DNA from: Polycladidibacter hongkongensis
GTDB taxonomy: Bacteria > Pseudomonadota > Alphaproteobacteria > Rhizobiales > Stappiaceae
Assembly: GCF_001561995.1 (NCBI RefSeq)
Contig: NZ_LLWC01000022.1
Location: 434,001 to 498,000, forward strand
DNA length: 64,000 nucleotides
Reading direction: 5' to 3'
This document shows positions 24,901 to 34,147 of the stretch, in pieces; positions within the stretch are counted from its first letter, which is position 1, and every line of letters starts with the position of its first letter. The notes under the pieces were generated by a model. It saw nothing but the letters and a program-made list of their open reading frames with translations, searched no databases and was not told the origin of the DNA. The position numbers were made by a program, and so were the translations under genes.

Positions 24901-27752
24901 CGCTTTGCCCTTTCAGCATCTTCAGGCCTCACTGTTAGTTCGAGAGGTTCTGGTTTCGTCTCGCGCCCCTCGCCATCAGATACGATATCTAATAATTCAT
25001 CGGTACGGTTGCCCCACGTAGAGCGCAGCCCCCGCGCCAAGGCTGCCCGGTCAGCCGGATTGTACCTCATCAGCAAACTACGAGCTTTCTCAGGATCCAA
25101 CAAAGCCTCGTCAAGTATGCGATGAAAAGCTGCGACCCGGCTCCTATTCGTCGCGTTTCGCGCAATCGTCCCTGCCATTGAGGTGATAAAGTAAACCGGC
25201 GACATCTGCCCTCTTTGCACGGCGGTGTATCGACTTTGGGCGGTTGCAAAATTAACCACTCGGTCAGCTTCGGTTCGCAGCGACTGCGCAGTGCCAGAAG
25301 ACTGGGGGGCTCGGGCGCGGTTACGCACGTCAACGTCCTGCAAAGCTGAACTTATTTCCTTGATATCGGCGAGATGTTTAGGGTTTTCAGCGTATATAGC
25401 CTGTGCGGCTTCACTATTGTCCGTCAAAAAACGTTGCAGTTTACGGGGGACCCACGCACTCATACCACCCATGGTCCGCCCCCCTTCACCCACAGCGCGC
25501 GACGCCCCTTCCATAGCGTCCCAAAACGCCCTCTTAGCACCATCCACAGCCTCGGGGGCGCTGCCCGCGCGCGCCATAAGCTCTTCAACAGCCGCCTTCG
25601 GGTCTTTCGAACCAAGCGCCTCCTTCATCGCGCGGGCCCCTTGACCTGGACCGTAAGAGAGATAGTCGGCGGTAGCGCTTTGTCCGCGTTGCGTAAGCCT
25701 TTTAGCAACATTACTAGCGCCTTCCTTTGCTATATCGGCGGCGCCGCGGCTAGCCACTGCGTCGGAGACCGCGCTTTGAACATCAGGCACTGTCTCCAGG
25801 GCGGTTTTATAGCTTGCCGCATTCGCAGACACACGGCTCGCGTTTCCTAAATCACGGCCTTCTCTCGTCACCCGGCCAAATAACGCGTCTTTGAGCGCAT
25901 CAACCGCCCCCTCGTCGTCCGAAACCTCTTCCATAGCAGTCACCGCATAAGAGGCGTTCCCTTTTTCCGGCTGCACAAACAGGCTCGGGACCGAGCTATC
26001 AGGCCGTGCGTACCCGCCTGTCTGCTCTTTCAAGGCTTTTCCGACAGGTTTACTCGATCTTGTAAAGCGTTCGTTTAAGTCGAAAGATACGGCTCGCGCT
26101 CTGGCAAGCGCTTCCGAAGCTTCAGGAGGGGCTGCGGCGTCTATATGCGCATCAACCGCACCAATGAACTGGTCCAGTACTCGCATTCTATTGGCGTCGC
26201 CAGCCATTTGAGCTTCTCGTTTTAACGAACTCAGCGCGCTACGTGCGCCCGTGACTTCCTTCAAAGGCAGGTAATCGCTTCCCGCAGCAAGGCGGTCGAC
26301 TAAAGCCAGCACGTTATTAGGCGCGAACTGCATAACTTCCGCCCCTGAAAGGCGAGACACAACCCCTCTAAGGGAATCCCGCAGGTGAGCTGAAGGCATC
26401 TGTGCTCCAGCCACCTCGGCCCACGCCCCGCGCTCCGCCTCGCGTGCTTCCTCGAGGTTCGCCTGTAATTTGTGGCGCAGGACCCCGCCTCGCTGCTCGT
26501 CGGTCATTCTGGGGGTAATCGTGCTTTCAGCTTGCACCGCTTTGGAGTCCAGCTCCTCCGCGTGCCTCATTGCCGTGTCGATTTCATTGACCACGCCCTC
26601 CCGCAAGGCGTCTGAGAACGCACTCGCCTCTGTGTCAGGGCGGGTGCCCATAAGCGCATCGTCAACTGCTTCCGCATTCGCGTCCCGTGCGGATGTGAAC
26701 CGCGCGGAATTCGGGCCCGATTGCCTCTCGTACTCAAGAGAAGCTAAGCCGGGGTCCCCTGTTCTGTCCGCCGCGGTGGCTTTAAACCCCGAGACGGCGT
26801 TCTCTGCCGCTGCAGGCGCCCTTAGCGCACGCATCAAGGATCGGGCGTCGACCGCGTCCGGGTTACTCGTCGCCAACTCCGCAGTAGTGTCTGCGGATCT
26901 CAATAGCTGGTCAGCCACCGCCCCCTCAACCAAATCGTCAGAGTAGCTTTTACTACCCGTTACCGCGCTGACTGTGTTTTTCACGCTACGGCCTAGGCCT
27001 GTAAGAGCCCCGGCCCCAGCGACCCCTAAAATAGCACCAAGTAACTCACCAACCGGGTTATCTGTAATCTCTTTCGCCACCCCAGCCCCCGTTCCGGCAG
27101 CTGCGCTAGTCCCTATCTCCGCTGCTAGAGCTTTTGCCGGGTTCGATGCAATTGTTTCGGCAGCTTCGCCGGCCATCCTTTGCACGAAATTACCTCCGTG
27201 CACCGCTAGTTGCTTAGCACCCTCCCTCCCTAGTTTGGACGCACCCGCCCAAGCCCCCGCGACAGGCAGCGCCGCCCCGCCGAACTCATCAGCGACACGA
27301 CCAAATACGCGCTGACCTGTACTATACCGGTTCGGGTCAGTCGCCTGCGCTGTGAAGTCCCCGTATTTGTCCGTGCGCCCGCTTGCGAGCGAGGCGAGCT
27401 CGGAAGGTGCGTAAAGGGCCTCTTTTACGAAATCTCCCCCTAGAAATGGCTTGTCACTTACTGGTAGGCCGACAGCGCCTAGCGCGCTATTCACCAAATC
27501 AACGGGCAGCCCAACCAGGTTACTAAACCCGTCCGTGAACCCTGCGGCACCCGCGCGCGCGTAGCCTCCGGCGATACCCGCGGCCCCACCTATCACCTCC
27601 CTAGTTTCTGGCGGGATTATAGCGTCGACCAGAGAACCATCGGTTTTAACCGGCTCTCGGGGTTTAACCGTTCCAAGCGCTTCAGCTATTTCCGCGTCAG
27701 TAGCGTCTGCGGGAAACCGGTAGGTGACCCCTTCGTACTCCACGTTTATCAT
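24897..27752 (-). CDS. Large internal virion/injection protein
   Basis: 951 residues, almost entirely Ala/Glu/Arg-rich and predicted helical. The N-terminus VEYEGVTYRFPADATDAEI is a short domain seen at the start of many podovirus internal proteins. A hydrophobic glycine-rich part (about 60-90 and 230-265) could contact membranes. Probably the T7 gp15/gp16-like core or ejection protein. No enzymatic motif found. Confidence 0.65.
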   Translation of the reverse strand: MINVEYEGVTYRFPADATDAEIAEALGTVKPREPVKTDGSLVDAIIPPETREVIGGAAGIAGGYARAGAAGFTDGFSNLVGLPVDLVNSALGAVGLPVSDKPFLGGDFVKEALYAPSELASLASGRTDKYGDFTAQATDPNRYSTGQRVFGRVADEFGGAALPVAGAWAGASKLGREGAKQLAVHGGNFVQRMAGEAAETIASNPAKALAAEIGTSAAAGTGAGVAKEITDNPVGELLGAILGVAGAGALTGLGRSVKNTVSAVTGSKSYSDDLVEGAVADQLLRSADTTAELATSNPDAVDARSLMRALRAPAAAENAVSGFKATAADRTGDPGLASLEYERQSGPNSARFTSARDANAEAVDDALMGTRPDTEASAFSDALREGVVNEIDTAMRHAEELDSKAVQAESTITPRMTDEQRGGVLRHKLQANLEEAREAERGAWAEVAGAQMPSAHLRDSLRGVVSRLSGAEVMQFAPNNVLALVDRLAAGSDYLPLKEVTGARSALSSLKREAQMAGDANRMRVLDQFIGAVDAHIDAAAPPEASEALARARAVSFDLNERFTRSSKPVGKALKEQTGGYARPDSSVPSLFVQPEKGNASYAVTAMEEVSDDEGAVDALKDALFGRVTREGRDLGNASRVSANAASYKTALETVPDVQSAVSDAVASRGAADIAKEGASNVAKRLTQRGQSATADYLSYGPGQGARAMKEALGSKDPKAAVEELMARAGSAPEAVDGAKRAFWDAMEGASRAVGEGGRTMGGMSAWVPRKLQRFLTDNSEAAQAIYAENPKHLADIKEISSALQDVDVRNRARAPQSSGTAQSLRTEADRVVNFATAQSRYTAVQRGQMSPVYFITSMAGTIARNATNRSRVAAFHRILDEALLDPEKARSLLMRYNPADRAALARGLRSTWGNRTDELLDIVSDGEGRETKPEPLELTVRPEDAERAKR

Positions 27753-29185
27753 TGCGCCCTCACAATCTTGCCATCCGCCCCGCGAATAAAACGCACAACC
27801 CCGCCTTCTTCGTCGGGGGCTGGGTCGGGTGGTTGGCGTGTGTTCAGATTCGCCCCGCCCATCATCGCGCCCAAATTGCCTCGACGGATCCCGATATCTC
27901 GCTCGATTTGGTCTAAGGACGCGCCGACGCTTTCGCTGTTAGCTAAAAGCCCTCCCCCCTGAAGAGCCTCTAGCTGACGCTCCAGCGCAAACCGACTAAC
28001 CTCTCCTTGCGGGTTCTCAGCGCTTGCCATCGCATATGCCATCGAAAGCAACCAGCGGTTATACTGTGAGAAAGTAGGGTCGTACCCTCCCTCTTTCTCG
28101 ACTGCCTCGGCAAGCTGGGCGAGGGTGTCTGGCGTTACCAACCCATTTTCGTCTTTGAAAACGTACTGGGCTAGATCGCGTGTTGTTTGTGCCGCATCCT
28201 GCATCGCTCTCAGTACACTGCCAGATATCCCCGCGAGGGCGGGGTTGTCCGCCAACAACTCTCTCCCCCTATTGATTTGCTCCTGCAGATTATCAAGCGC
28301 GTAGAGCTGCCTGTTTCGATCCGTCACGTTTGTATTCGTGAAGTCCTTTAAACCATCGGATTTAGCCTCGCCGATCAACGCACCTTGCGGTAGTGGCTCG
28401 CGTGTCACTGCGTCTACGATCTCACCTGTATTTACGTTGATATGGGCCGTGCCAGACCGCCCATCAGGTAGTTTGTAGTTCTTGACCGAAAACGCCCCGC
28501 CCGAAGGCTGACGGTATGGCGTCTGCCCGATCGCGTCACTTCTTACGACAAGCTCCGGGCGACCGCCCTCCCCCGTAACAGTTTCGACATTAACGCCGCT
28601 TTTATAGTCCCTAGCCACATCGGCTGAGGATATCCGACCTTCCGCGAAGGCTTGCCCCAGCATAGCGCCTTTAACTTCGCTTTCGCTTCTTGGTTTCTGA
28701 GACCCACGCTGCTCTGTGTCCGATATACCTAAAGCCTGCATCACTTCGGGCGCGATAAACCGGGTCTCCCCTTCCGCCACCGGTTTCAAAGATTCCACGG
28801 CCAAAGCTTTGAGCAAGGCTGCGTCCTCCCCAACCCGTTGACCCGCAAAAGTATTGGGCGCCTTGCCGTGAACAGCATATATAGAAGCATCCAGATCCTC
28901 TGGTCGCGCTCCCTCTTCTTTCGACCGATTGTAGAGGTCGTATTCAGGGAGCGCGCGTAGGTAGTCAGAGCCCATAACGCGCGCACCTGAGTAATCTTGC
29001 GGCGAAAGAGAATTTCGCAGCATCTGCCACGCTTCGTTTCGCGACTGCTGCTCGTTTTTTTGTGATTGGTATTCCAGCCACCCAAGAGCAGTTCGCGGGT
29101 CTTGTGGCGCGAAGGCTTGCGCGAGCTGGGAGAACGCCGCGCCAATGACTGGGTTGTTATAGTGCCTGTTTGCTAGGGAAGACAT
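27749..29185 (-). CDS. Internal virion protein, gp15-like (putative)
   Basis: 478 residues with a long helical body; no recognised motif. It lies between the gp14-like gene (adjacent at 29186) and the 951-residue protein (4-base overlap), the place of T7 gp15 in the ejection-protein operon. The assignment is positional only. Confidence 0.5.
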   Translation of the reverse strand: MSSLANRHYNNPVIGAAFSQLAQAFAPQDPRTALGWLEYQSQKNEQQSRNEAWQMLRNSLSPQDYSGARVMGSDYLRALPEYDLYNRSKEEGARPEDLDASIYAVHGKAPNTFAGQRVGEDAALLKALAVESLKPVAEGETRFIAPEVMQALGISDTEQRGSQKPRSESEVKGAMLGQAFAEGRISSADVARDYKSGVNVETVTGEGGRPELVVRSDAIGQTPYRQPSGGAFSVKNYKLPDGRSGTAHINVNTGEIVDAVTREPLPQGALIGEAKSDGLKDFTNTNVTDRNRQLYALDNLQEQINRGRELLADNPALAGISGSVLRAMQDAAQTTRDLAQYVFKDENGLVTPDTLAQLAEAVEKEGGYDPTFSQYNRWLLSMAYAMASAENPQGEVSRFALERQLEALQGGGLLANSESVGASLDQIERDIGIRRGNLGAMMGGANLNTRQPPDPAPDEEGGVVRFIRGADGKIVRAQ

Positions 29186-29857
29186 TTAACCTCCATATAA
29201 CTGTGGGATCCCGAAAGGTTTGGGCTTAGGCAAAGGGGTGCCGCCCCACCCCCTCGCTCCAAACAAAGACCCGCCTCCACCACTCAACCCTCCAGACGTC
29301 ATGACGCTGCCAAGCCCGCCGGCAATGTCCGCAATCAGCCCAGCCCCTGCTCCGGCGCTATTGGCAGCTTCAAGTTCCATCGGCAGGACGGATTGAGACC
29401 CGCGGCTAAGCCCGCCGATCATCCCGATTTCCTGAGCGTCTTTAGCGCGTTCTATATTGGCGTCACCGAGCACATTCCCGAAGGAACGCAGCGCGGCGAG
29501 AGTTTTCGCTTGCCGGTCTGTATGCTGCTTAGCGCGGGCGCTTTGCTTGGCGGTATTTACGTTAACGATCTCCGAGCTATCCGGCATAAGCGCCGGCTGC
29601 GCGCCTGTATCCGCGTTTGTCTCAAACAAAGACTGAAGACTTTGCGTTTCCAGCTGGCGTTTATCCTCGAAATCTTCGAACTCGGCTCGGCTTTCATCAT
29701 TCAATTTCAGCTGCTCGCCCCAGAAGCCTTTCTGGCGAATCCGTTCCGCCGCCATCGCGTCATCGCGCGCGTCTTGTATGGCGCTCTGCCGCGCGCCATT
29801 TGCGGCAGCGCTAACCCCGCTTAACGCTATACCTGCTATTGTCATGGGGTCGCACAT
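29186..29857 (-). CDS. T7 gp14-like internal virion protein
   Basis: 223 residues. MCDPMTIAGIALSGVSAAANG starts it, a Cys-Asp-Pro plus hydrophobic N-terminus typical of gp14-type ejection proteins, followed by a charged helical region (about 30-80) and a Gly-rich C-terminus. In T7-like phages gp14 forms the outer-membrane pore of the ejection channel. Confidence 0.65.
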   Translation of the reverse strand: MCDPMTIAGIALSGVSAAANGARQSAIQDARDDAMAAERIRQKGFWGEQLKLNDESRAEFEDFEDKRQLETQSLQSLFETNADTGAQPALMPDSSEIVNVNTAKQSARAKQHTDRQAKTLAALRSFGNVLGDANIERAKDAQEIGMIGGLSRGSQSVLPMELEAANSAGAGAGLIADIAGGLGSVMTSGGLSGGGGSLFGARGWGGTPLPKPKPFGIPQLYGG

Positions 29858-29881
29858 TTCACGCTCCTGTCGCTTGCGGAT

Positions 29882-30499
29882 TTACGGAGAGACTTTTACT
29901 GCGTTCGTAGGGCTAAATAGGCCTGTTGAATAACGCGGTTTATGGGGGTTTCCTTCATAGGATGCGGCCCGCTCAAGCGCCACTTGGGTGCCGAGGCCAC
30001 TCATAAAGTCCGCAAAAAGGTTCTCCAAAGGGCTGAAAGCCGCCGGCTTAGACAGCAATTCAGCTTGGTTTATCGCGCTGTTCGATGCGGTTTTTGCGTC
30101 ACCAGTAGCCGATAGAGTGCTGATTAAATCCCCTCGCGACCTCTCGACCTCGCCTCGTAACTGTTTTGATTGAGCCTGCGCTTGATCCGCCACATTCTGC
30201 TTCTCTATATCGTAAAGCTTCTGCAGCTCACTGAGCTTGCCCCCGCGAACAGAGCTATCAAGCGTTCCGCTTCGAGCGAGCGCGAAGGATAGTTCTTTCG
30301 TCGCGTTGTTGTATTGGTCTTCGAGCTGCGGGTTTGCGTAGTCGAGATACGACTGCGCACGCGTCTTGAAAAAGTCGTCTGTGAACTGGCCGTCGAATAC
30401 GCTATTGATCTGCGATGTGCCTGCGCGTACCCGCGCTTGCCTTTGCTCCTCTTCGCGCCGAGCTCGAGCCGCCTCTTTACTTCCGCCTTTTTTACCCAT
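29882..30499 (-). CDS. Hypothetical virion-associated protein
   Basis: 205 residues; very basic start (MGKKGGSKEAARARREEEQRQARVR avoided in full: Lys/Arg/Glu-rich first 25 residues), then helical segments rich in Gln, Ser and Ala. Unrecognised. It sits in the ejection-protein cluster between a GNAT-type gene and the gp14-like gene and overlaps the former by 8 bases. Confidence 0.6.
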   Translation of the reverse strand: MGKKGGSKEAARARREEEQRQARVRAGTSQINSVFDGQFTDDFFKTRAQSYLDYANPQLEDQYNNATKELSFALARSGTLDSSVRGGKLSELQKLYDIEKQNVADQAQAQSKQLRGEVERSRGDLISTLSATGDAKTASNSAINQAELLSKPAAFSPLENLFADFMSGLGTQVALERAASYEGNPHKPRYSTGLFSPTNAVKVSP

Positions 30500-30947
30500 C
30501 GCAGAGCCCCCTTCTCATATAAAAACCGACCTTCTCGAAGCCGAAATGCTCTAAGAAAGCTGCTGTTCTCTCGCTGTTGAAACTGTTATCGTTCCCGCCG
30601 AGAATCTCGGAGGCGCCGATTTGTTTGCTCCAACGGATTAAATTGTTCATGAGGTGGACGGCCGCCCGACTGCCGCGATTTTCGGGACGCACAAAGAGTA
30701 CATCCTGCGTAGTGTAATGTCCACCTGCCCACATGTACCCGTGCATTGAGGCGACCAAAAAACCAACGAGACAGCGCTCGTCCTCCGCTACGAAGATTGT
30801 TGGGTTGGCTGATTGTAAATATTGCTCGCAGGTCGCGAGAACTTCCCGCTCGCTGAAACCTATTTCAGGTCGCGTCTGCATGACGTTTAATCGCGCCATG
30901 TCTACCAAAGCCGGAAAGTCCGGCCTATCCGCTAGCCTCACAAACAT
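30492..30947 (-). CDS. GNAT-family acetyltransferase
   Basis: 151 residues with the GNAT layout: beta strand VAEDERCLVGFLVAS, motif A region DVLFVRPENRGSRAAVHLMN (the Q/R-x-x-G-x-G/A acyl-CoA loop is partly degenerate) and C-terminal FLEHFGFEKVGFYMRRGL. Such genes are common in the structural clusters of podoviruses. The substrate is unknown. Overlaps the upstream gene by 23 bases. Confidence 0.7.
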   Translation of the reverse strand: MFVRLADRPDFPALVDMARLNVMQTRPEIGFSEREVLATCEQYLQSANPTIFVAEDERCLVGFLVASMHGYMWAGGHYTTQDVLFVRPENRGSRAAVHLMNNLIRWSKQIGASEILGGNDNSFNSERTAAFLEHFGFEKVGFYMRRGLCDG

Positions 30948-31419
30948 CGTCTTTCACCCATGCGTAAGTGTAATACTTCTGCCCCGAGCGGCCATAGGCG
31001 GCGTGCTCGGCTTCTCTTTTTAGGCCCAGTATCTCAAGCCATCGATGCACCCCTTCGTGGGCTTCCATTGTTACGCACTCCACGCGGTGAGCGCCGCCAT
31101 TAAGGATGGCAGGTAACAAGAAACGCAAGAAGTACTTAGTCAAGCCAACTTTAATTTTGTCGAATTCAGGCGTCGCGAAGAACAACAACGTAACGACGCC
31201 CGGTCGTAACTCCAAAGCCCCGCCGACGGCTGCCGGTATCCCTTCGTCCGTGAAAGCGACCTCAACCCCTTTGGCGGAGCCGTAGCGCGAGGCCAAGCTA
31301 TCCGCCAATTCTTCACGGTCTCGGCACCAACCCATTGAAACAAACTCGTCGTAATCCCGTTCCCTCATCCTCGCGGCGACGTACCGGACGAATTCGAAAC
31401 TGGCGTCAACCGTACGCAT
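30925..31419 (-). CDS. T7 gp13-like protein (GNAT-like fold)
   Basis: 164 residues. RERDYDEFVSMGWCRDREELADS and the central GVVTLLFFATPEFDKIKVGLTKYF resemble the DUF2833/T7 gp13 family, which is needed for virion maturation but whose role is unclear. Overall topology looks like a second, divergent acetyltransferase fold next to the GNAT gene. Start overlaps the stop of the upstream gene by one base. Confidence 0.6.
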   Translation of the reverse strand: MRTVDASFEFVRYVAARMRERDYDEFVSMGWCRDREELADSLASRYGSAKGVEVAFTDEGIPAAVGGALELRPGVVTLLFFATPEFDKIKVGLTKYFLRFLLPAILNGGAHRVECVTMEAHEGVHRWLEILGLKREAEHAAYGRSGQKYYTYAWVKDDVCEASG

Positions 31420-32855
31420 TAGCTATCCTCTTTCGGGTCGAGATCATGGGTTATTACAGCGGAACACACCTTCGCAGGTGTTCGACTGTCAACTGGCGAG
31501 CGCGAGATGAAACGGACGCTTATATGTGTCCCCCCGCCGGAAGCTCCGATCTGCCCTCCCGCGTTGAATGTCGGCCCGTTAATAATACAAAGCTGATCGC
31601 TCACATGCGGGTTTCGAGGGTCAAACCCGACCCGTACTTCCCACTCTCCTCTTACGGAGGCGTCCACACCTTCCAGCGACTTAACCCGCGTTGGCGCATT
31701 TGCGTCTAGATAGGGGGTCCAAGCCTCCGCGCGCACATCCTCGCTGTAGGAGTAGCCGCGTTCGTCAATCCCTCCGTATGCATATATCGCGTCATCCGAA
31801 CGTAGGTACACTCGGCGCTCATGCACTACCGCACCCTTAACTTCGAACCCCGGCTCATAGAGCGACCATGCGGAAATCTTTGACGCCGTGAAATAAGAGA
31901 ACACGTAGATTTTATCAGGCAATATCAGCCAAAACGACCCATCTCTAGGCTCTTTCACCGCTATCGCCTTCGCGACCCCCGCCAGCCCCAACCGGTCAAT
32001 ATCCTCGGTGATTAACGGGTCGATAGCGGAGCCTATGTCGGTAGTCGCCGGGGAATTAGAGCTGTCCCGAGCCCGCAGGGACCTAACCCCTGACGTATCA
32101 AGATAAAACACATCATCCACCCCAAAAGCGGTCACGGAACGCGGGGCGAAAGTACCTGTCTTCTCGAGTGTCTGGCCGATTTTCGCAAGATCGGGGTTTG
32201 GGTCGAAGAACCAAGTTTGTATGCTGTCTTCGCTAAAAACCGCAACTTGGTTGTTACTGTATTTGGCGAGGGCGGTTAGTTTCGAAGCGCCTTCTGTCTC
32301 GATAGACAGGTCAAGAAACCCCGCGCCAACTCCCGTATCCGAACCCGGGGAGAATTCCAAAGGTTTCTTCAGGTTAGAAAATCTTAGAACACTTCCGCCA
32401 GCAACGAACATTTTTCGGATATGTGTCAGCAGAGCCGTAGCCTTCGCCGGGGCGTCATCCCCTTCCGCTCGCGCACCGGCGTGGAAGACGTGACGATCTC
32501 CCCCCGCGAACTCCCCGATCGAGTACGTATCGCCCCCGAATAAAGTACTGTTTGGGACATCGATCAGGGGCCGCCCTTCAGGCGATTCCAGCTGTTCGTA
32601 GATGATCGCGCTGTCGAGGTCCGCGGGGCGGGGTCCTGATCCGAAAACTACCAACCCTTCAGGCGTTCTGCTCAGACCTACAGTCTGCCCTTCTGGCAGA
32701 TCGTGGACCTTGACGAAATCCGCTCGTTGCACGAAAGCCCCGCCCCGATCGATGTGCCCGTTAAGAGCCCTCAACAAGGTACCCCCTTCGGACACTTCTG
32801 GTACCTTACGGGCGTCGAGCCCCCCGCTAAATGATCGGATCCATATATTACCCAT
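31419..32855 (-). CDS. Putative tail nozzle/tubular protein B-like
   Basis: 478 residues, rich in beta strands. N-terminus IWIRSFSGGLDARKVPEVSEGGTLLRA is similar in style to podovirus nozzle or P22 gp10-like tail proteins that form a beta-propeller at the tail tip. Its neighbours (adaptor-like gene upstream, gp13-like and ejection genes downstream) fit that position. Family assignment is by pattern and order. Confidence 0.6.
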   Translation of the reverse strand: MGNIWIRSFSGGLDARKVPEVSEGGTLLRALNGHIDRGGAFVQRADFVKVHDLPEGQTVGLSRTPEGLVVFGSGPRPADLDSAIIYEQLESPEGRPLIDVPNSTLFGGDTYSIGEFAGGDRHVFHAGARAEGDDAPAKATALLTHIRKMFVAGGSVLRFSNLKKPLEFSPGSDTGVGAGFLDLSIETEGASKLTALAKYSNNQVAVFSEDSIQTWFFDPNPDLAKIGQTLEKTGTFAPRSVTAFGVDDVFYLDTSGVRSLRARDSSNSPATTDIGSAIDPLITEDIDRLGLAGVAKAIAVKEPRDGSFWLILPDKIYVFSYFTASKISAWSLYEPGFEVKGAVVHERRVYLRSDDAIYAYGGIDERGYSYSEDVRAEAWTPYLDANAPTRVKSLEGVDASVRGEWEVRVGFDPRNPHVSDQLCIINGPTFNAGGQIGASGGGTHISVRFISRSPVDSRTPAKVCSAVITHDLDPKEDS

Positions 32856-32867
32856 CCGCGCCCCGCC

Positions 32868-33569
32868 CTATCGCCCAGGTGCACGCATTTGGCGAGACCA
32901 TCTCCCTCCGCGAAGCAAGCGCGCTCCTAAGCGAAACTGCTTAATTTTGGAAGCTTGGCTCGTCAACGCGCTCTCCAGCCGACGGATTTTCTGCCCAAGT
33001 ATTTGTGCCGCAGCGCTGTGCTTGTCTGTCATATCCTCGAGCACCGCGTGCAGCACGATCAAGTCACTATCCAAGTCGCATCGGTCACTATCAGACTTTA
33101 ACGGTTTAAGGTCGCGCACTCCATGGATCCTGATGTACCCTTCAAGTGTCTTAATGTTGGCGTCCCGGTTGGGTATCGGCCATATCTCGAGGCGTTCGCC
33201 CCTTAATTCGTACCGCTCCGGGGGGTCGCTCCTGGCGTCCATATCGCTATCACAGCTAGCATATTGAATCGAATTTATGCCATGCTTCAGCCCCACCCAG
33301 AGACCTTGATCGCGCGCCTCAACCAATTTAATTCGGTCTGTGCTAATATTATCGGGAAGCGCGGGAAATCGCTCTCCCGCGTTTACCGCGATATCCTGAT
33401 ACTCCTCCAAATGACCCCAATCGTGACACTCCCAAAGCCGCCGCTGCACTCTTTGCAGTTTGTGTGCCTGTGCATCGCGCACACCTTTATTGTGCGCGAC
33501 GTTTGAGGACAGCCCCGCTTCCAACCTGTAGTCGTTCAGAAGCTCAATAAGAGTGACACCGCGCGGCAT
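32868..33569 (-). CDS. Putative tail adaptor/tubular protein A-like
   Basis: 233 residues, mainly helical, beginning VTLIELLNDYRLEAGLSSN. The contents WECHDWGHLEEYQDIAVNAGERFPALPDN and LEIWPIPN resemble the head-tail adaptor of podoviruses (T7 gp11-like). Located between the capsid cluster and the nozzle-like gene. Confidence 0.6.
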   Translation of the reverse strand: MPRGVTLIELLNDYRLEAGLSSNVAHNKGVRDAQAHKLQRVQRRLWECHDWGHLEEYQDIAVNAGERFPALPDNISTDRIKLVEARDQGLWVGLKHGINSIQYASCDSDMDARSDPPERYELRGERLEIWPIPNRDANIKTLEGYIRIHGVRDLKPLKSDSDRCDLDSDLIVLHAVLEDMTDKHSAAAQILGQKIRRLESALTSQASKIKQFRLGARLLRGGRWSRQMRAPGR

Positions 33570-33578
33570 GTTGCCTCC

Positions 33579-34088
33579 TTAACTCAGAACGTTCGCACCC
33601 TCTCCAGCCTTCGTGGCTGTGGAAGCAGCTTTGTCAGTATCTTCAGCGGCTTTTTTCTCACCGGCTGCGGTTCGTTTCGACCGGGAAGCGGTTTGTTTGG
33701 TTTTCCGCTCCGCCGATTTCGTATTGGTTGGCTCCTGGCCCGCAGAGGCTTGCGGAACCTTAACCCGACTTAATGGCTTAAGCTGTTCGTCTAGAATTTC
33801 GCACTCCTTAAAAGATGAAGGCAGCTGTGCGAATTTGTCTGGAAAGACAATCGCTACTGGCGATGGCTTGTCAGTTCGTGCCGGATACTTCTCGAGCAAC
33901 CGCTCTCGTTCCAAATTAACGGGCAGGTCTTCTGCCGCAGGAGTGAATTCTAGGTTGAAAACGGACCCAGCCCCATGGATTTCCTGAAGGATAAGAAACT
34001 CCGCAGGCGATACGCCCGACTGAGGAACCGTCTCCTCGCGATCCCCCCCCAGCGCAACTTCACATTTCGCAAGATTTTTTAACAACAT
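33579..34088 (-). CDS. Hypothetical phage protein with Lys/Ala-rich tail
   Basis: 169 residues. An N-terminal globular half is followed by a disordered C-terminal half (about 110-169) dominated by Lys, Ala, Thr and Ser. Unrecognised. Located just after the major capsid gene, where head decoration or head-completion proteins often lie. Confidence 0.6.
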   Translation of the reverse strand: MLLKNLAKCEVALGGDREETVPQSGVSPAEFLILQEIHGAGSVFNLEFTPAAEDLPVNLERERLLEKYPARTDKPSPVAIVFPDKFAQLPSSFKECEILDEQLKPLSRVKVPQASAGQEPTNTKSAERKTKQTASRSKRTAAGEKKAAEDTDKAASTATKAGEGANVLS

Positions 34089-34147
34089 ATCGGTTTTCTC
34101 ATCTGTACTTGAAGGTGGAAAGGCGGGGATTGCCCCCGCCTGCTGTG

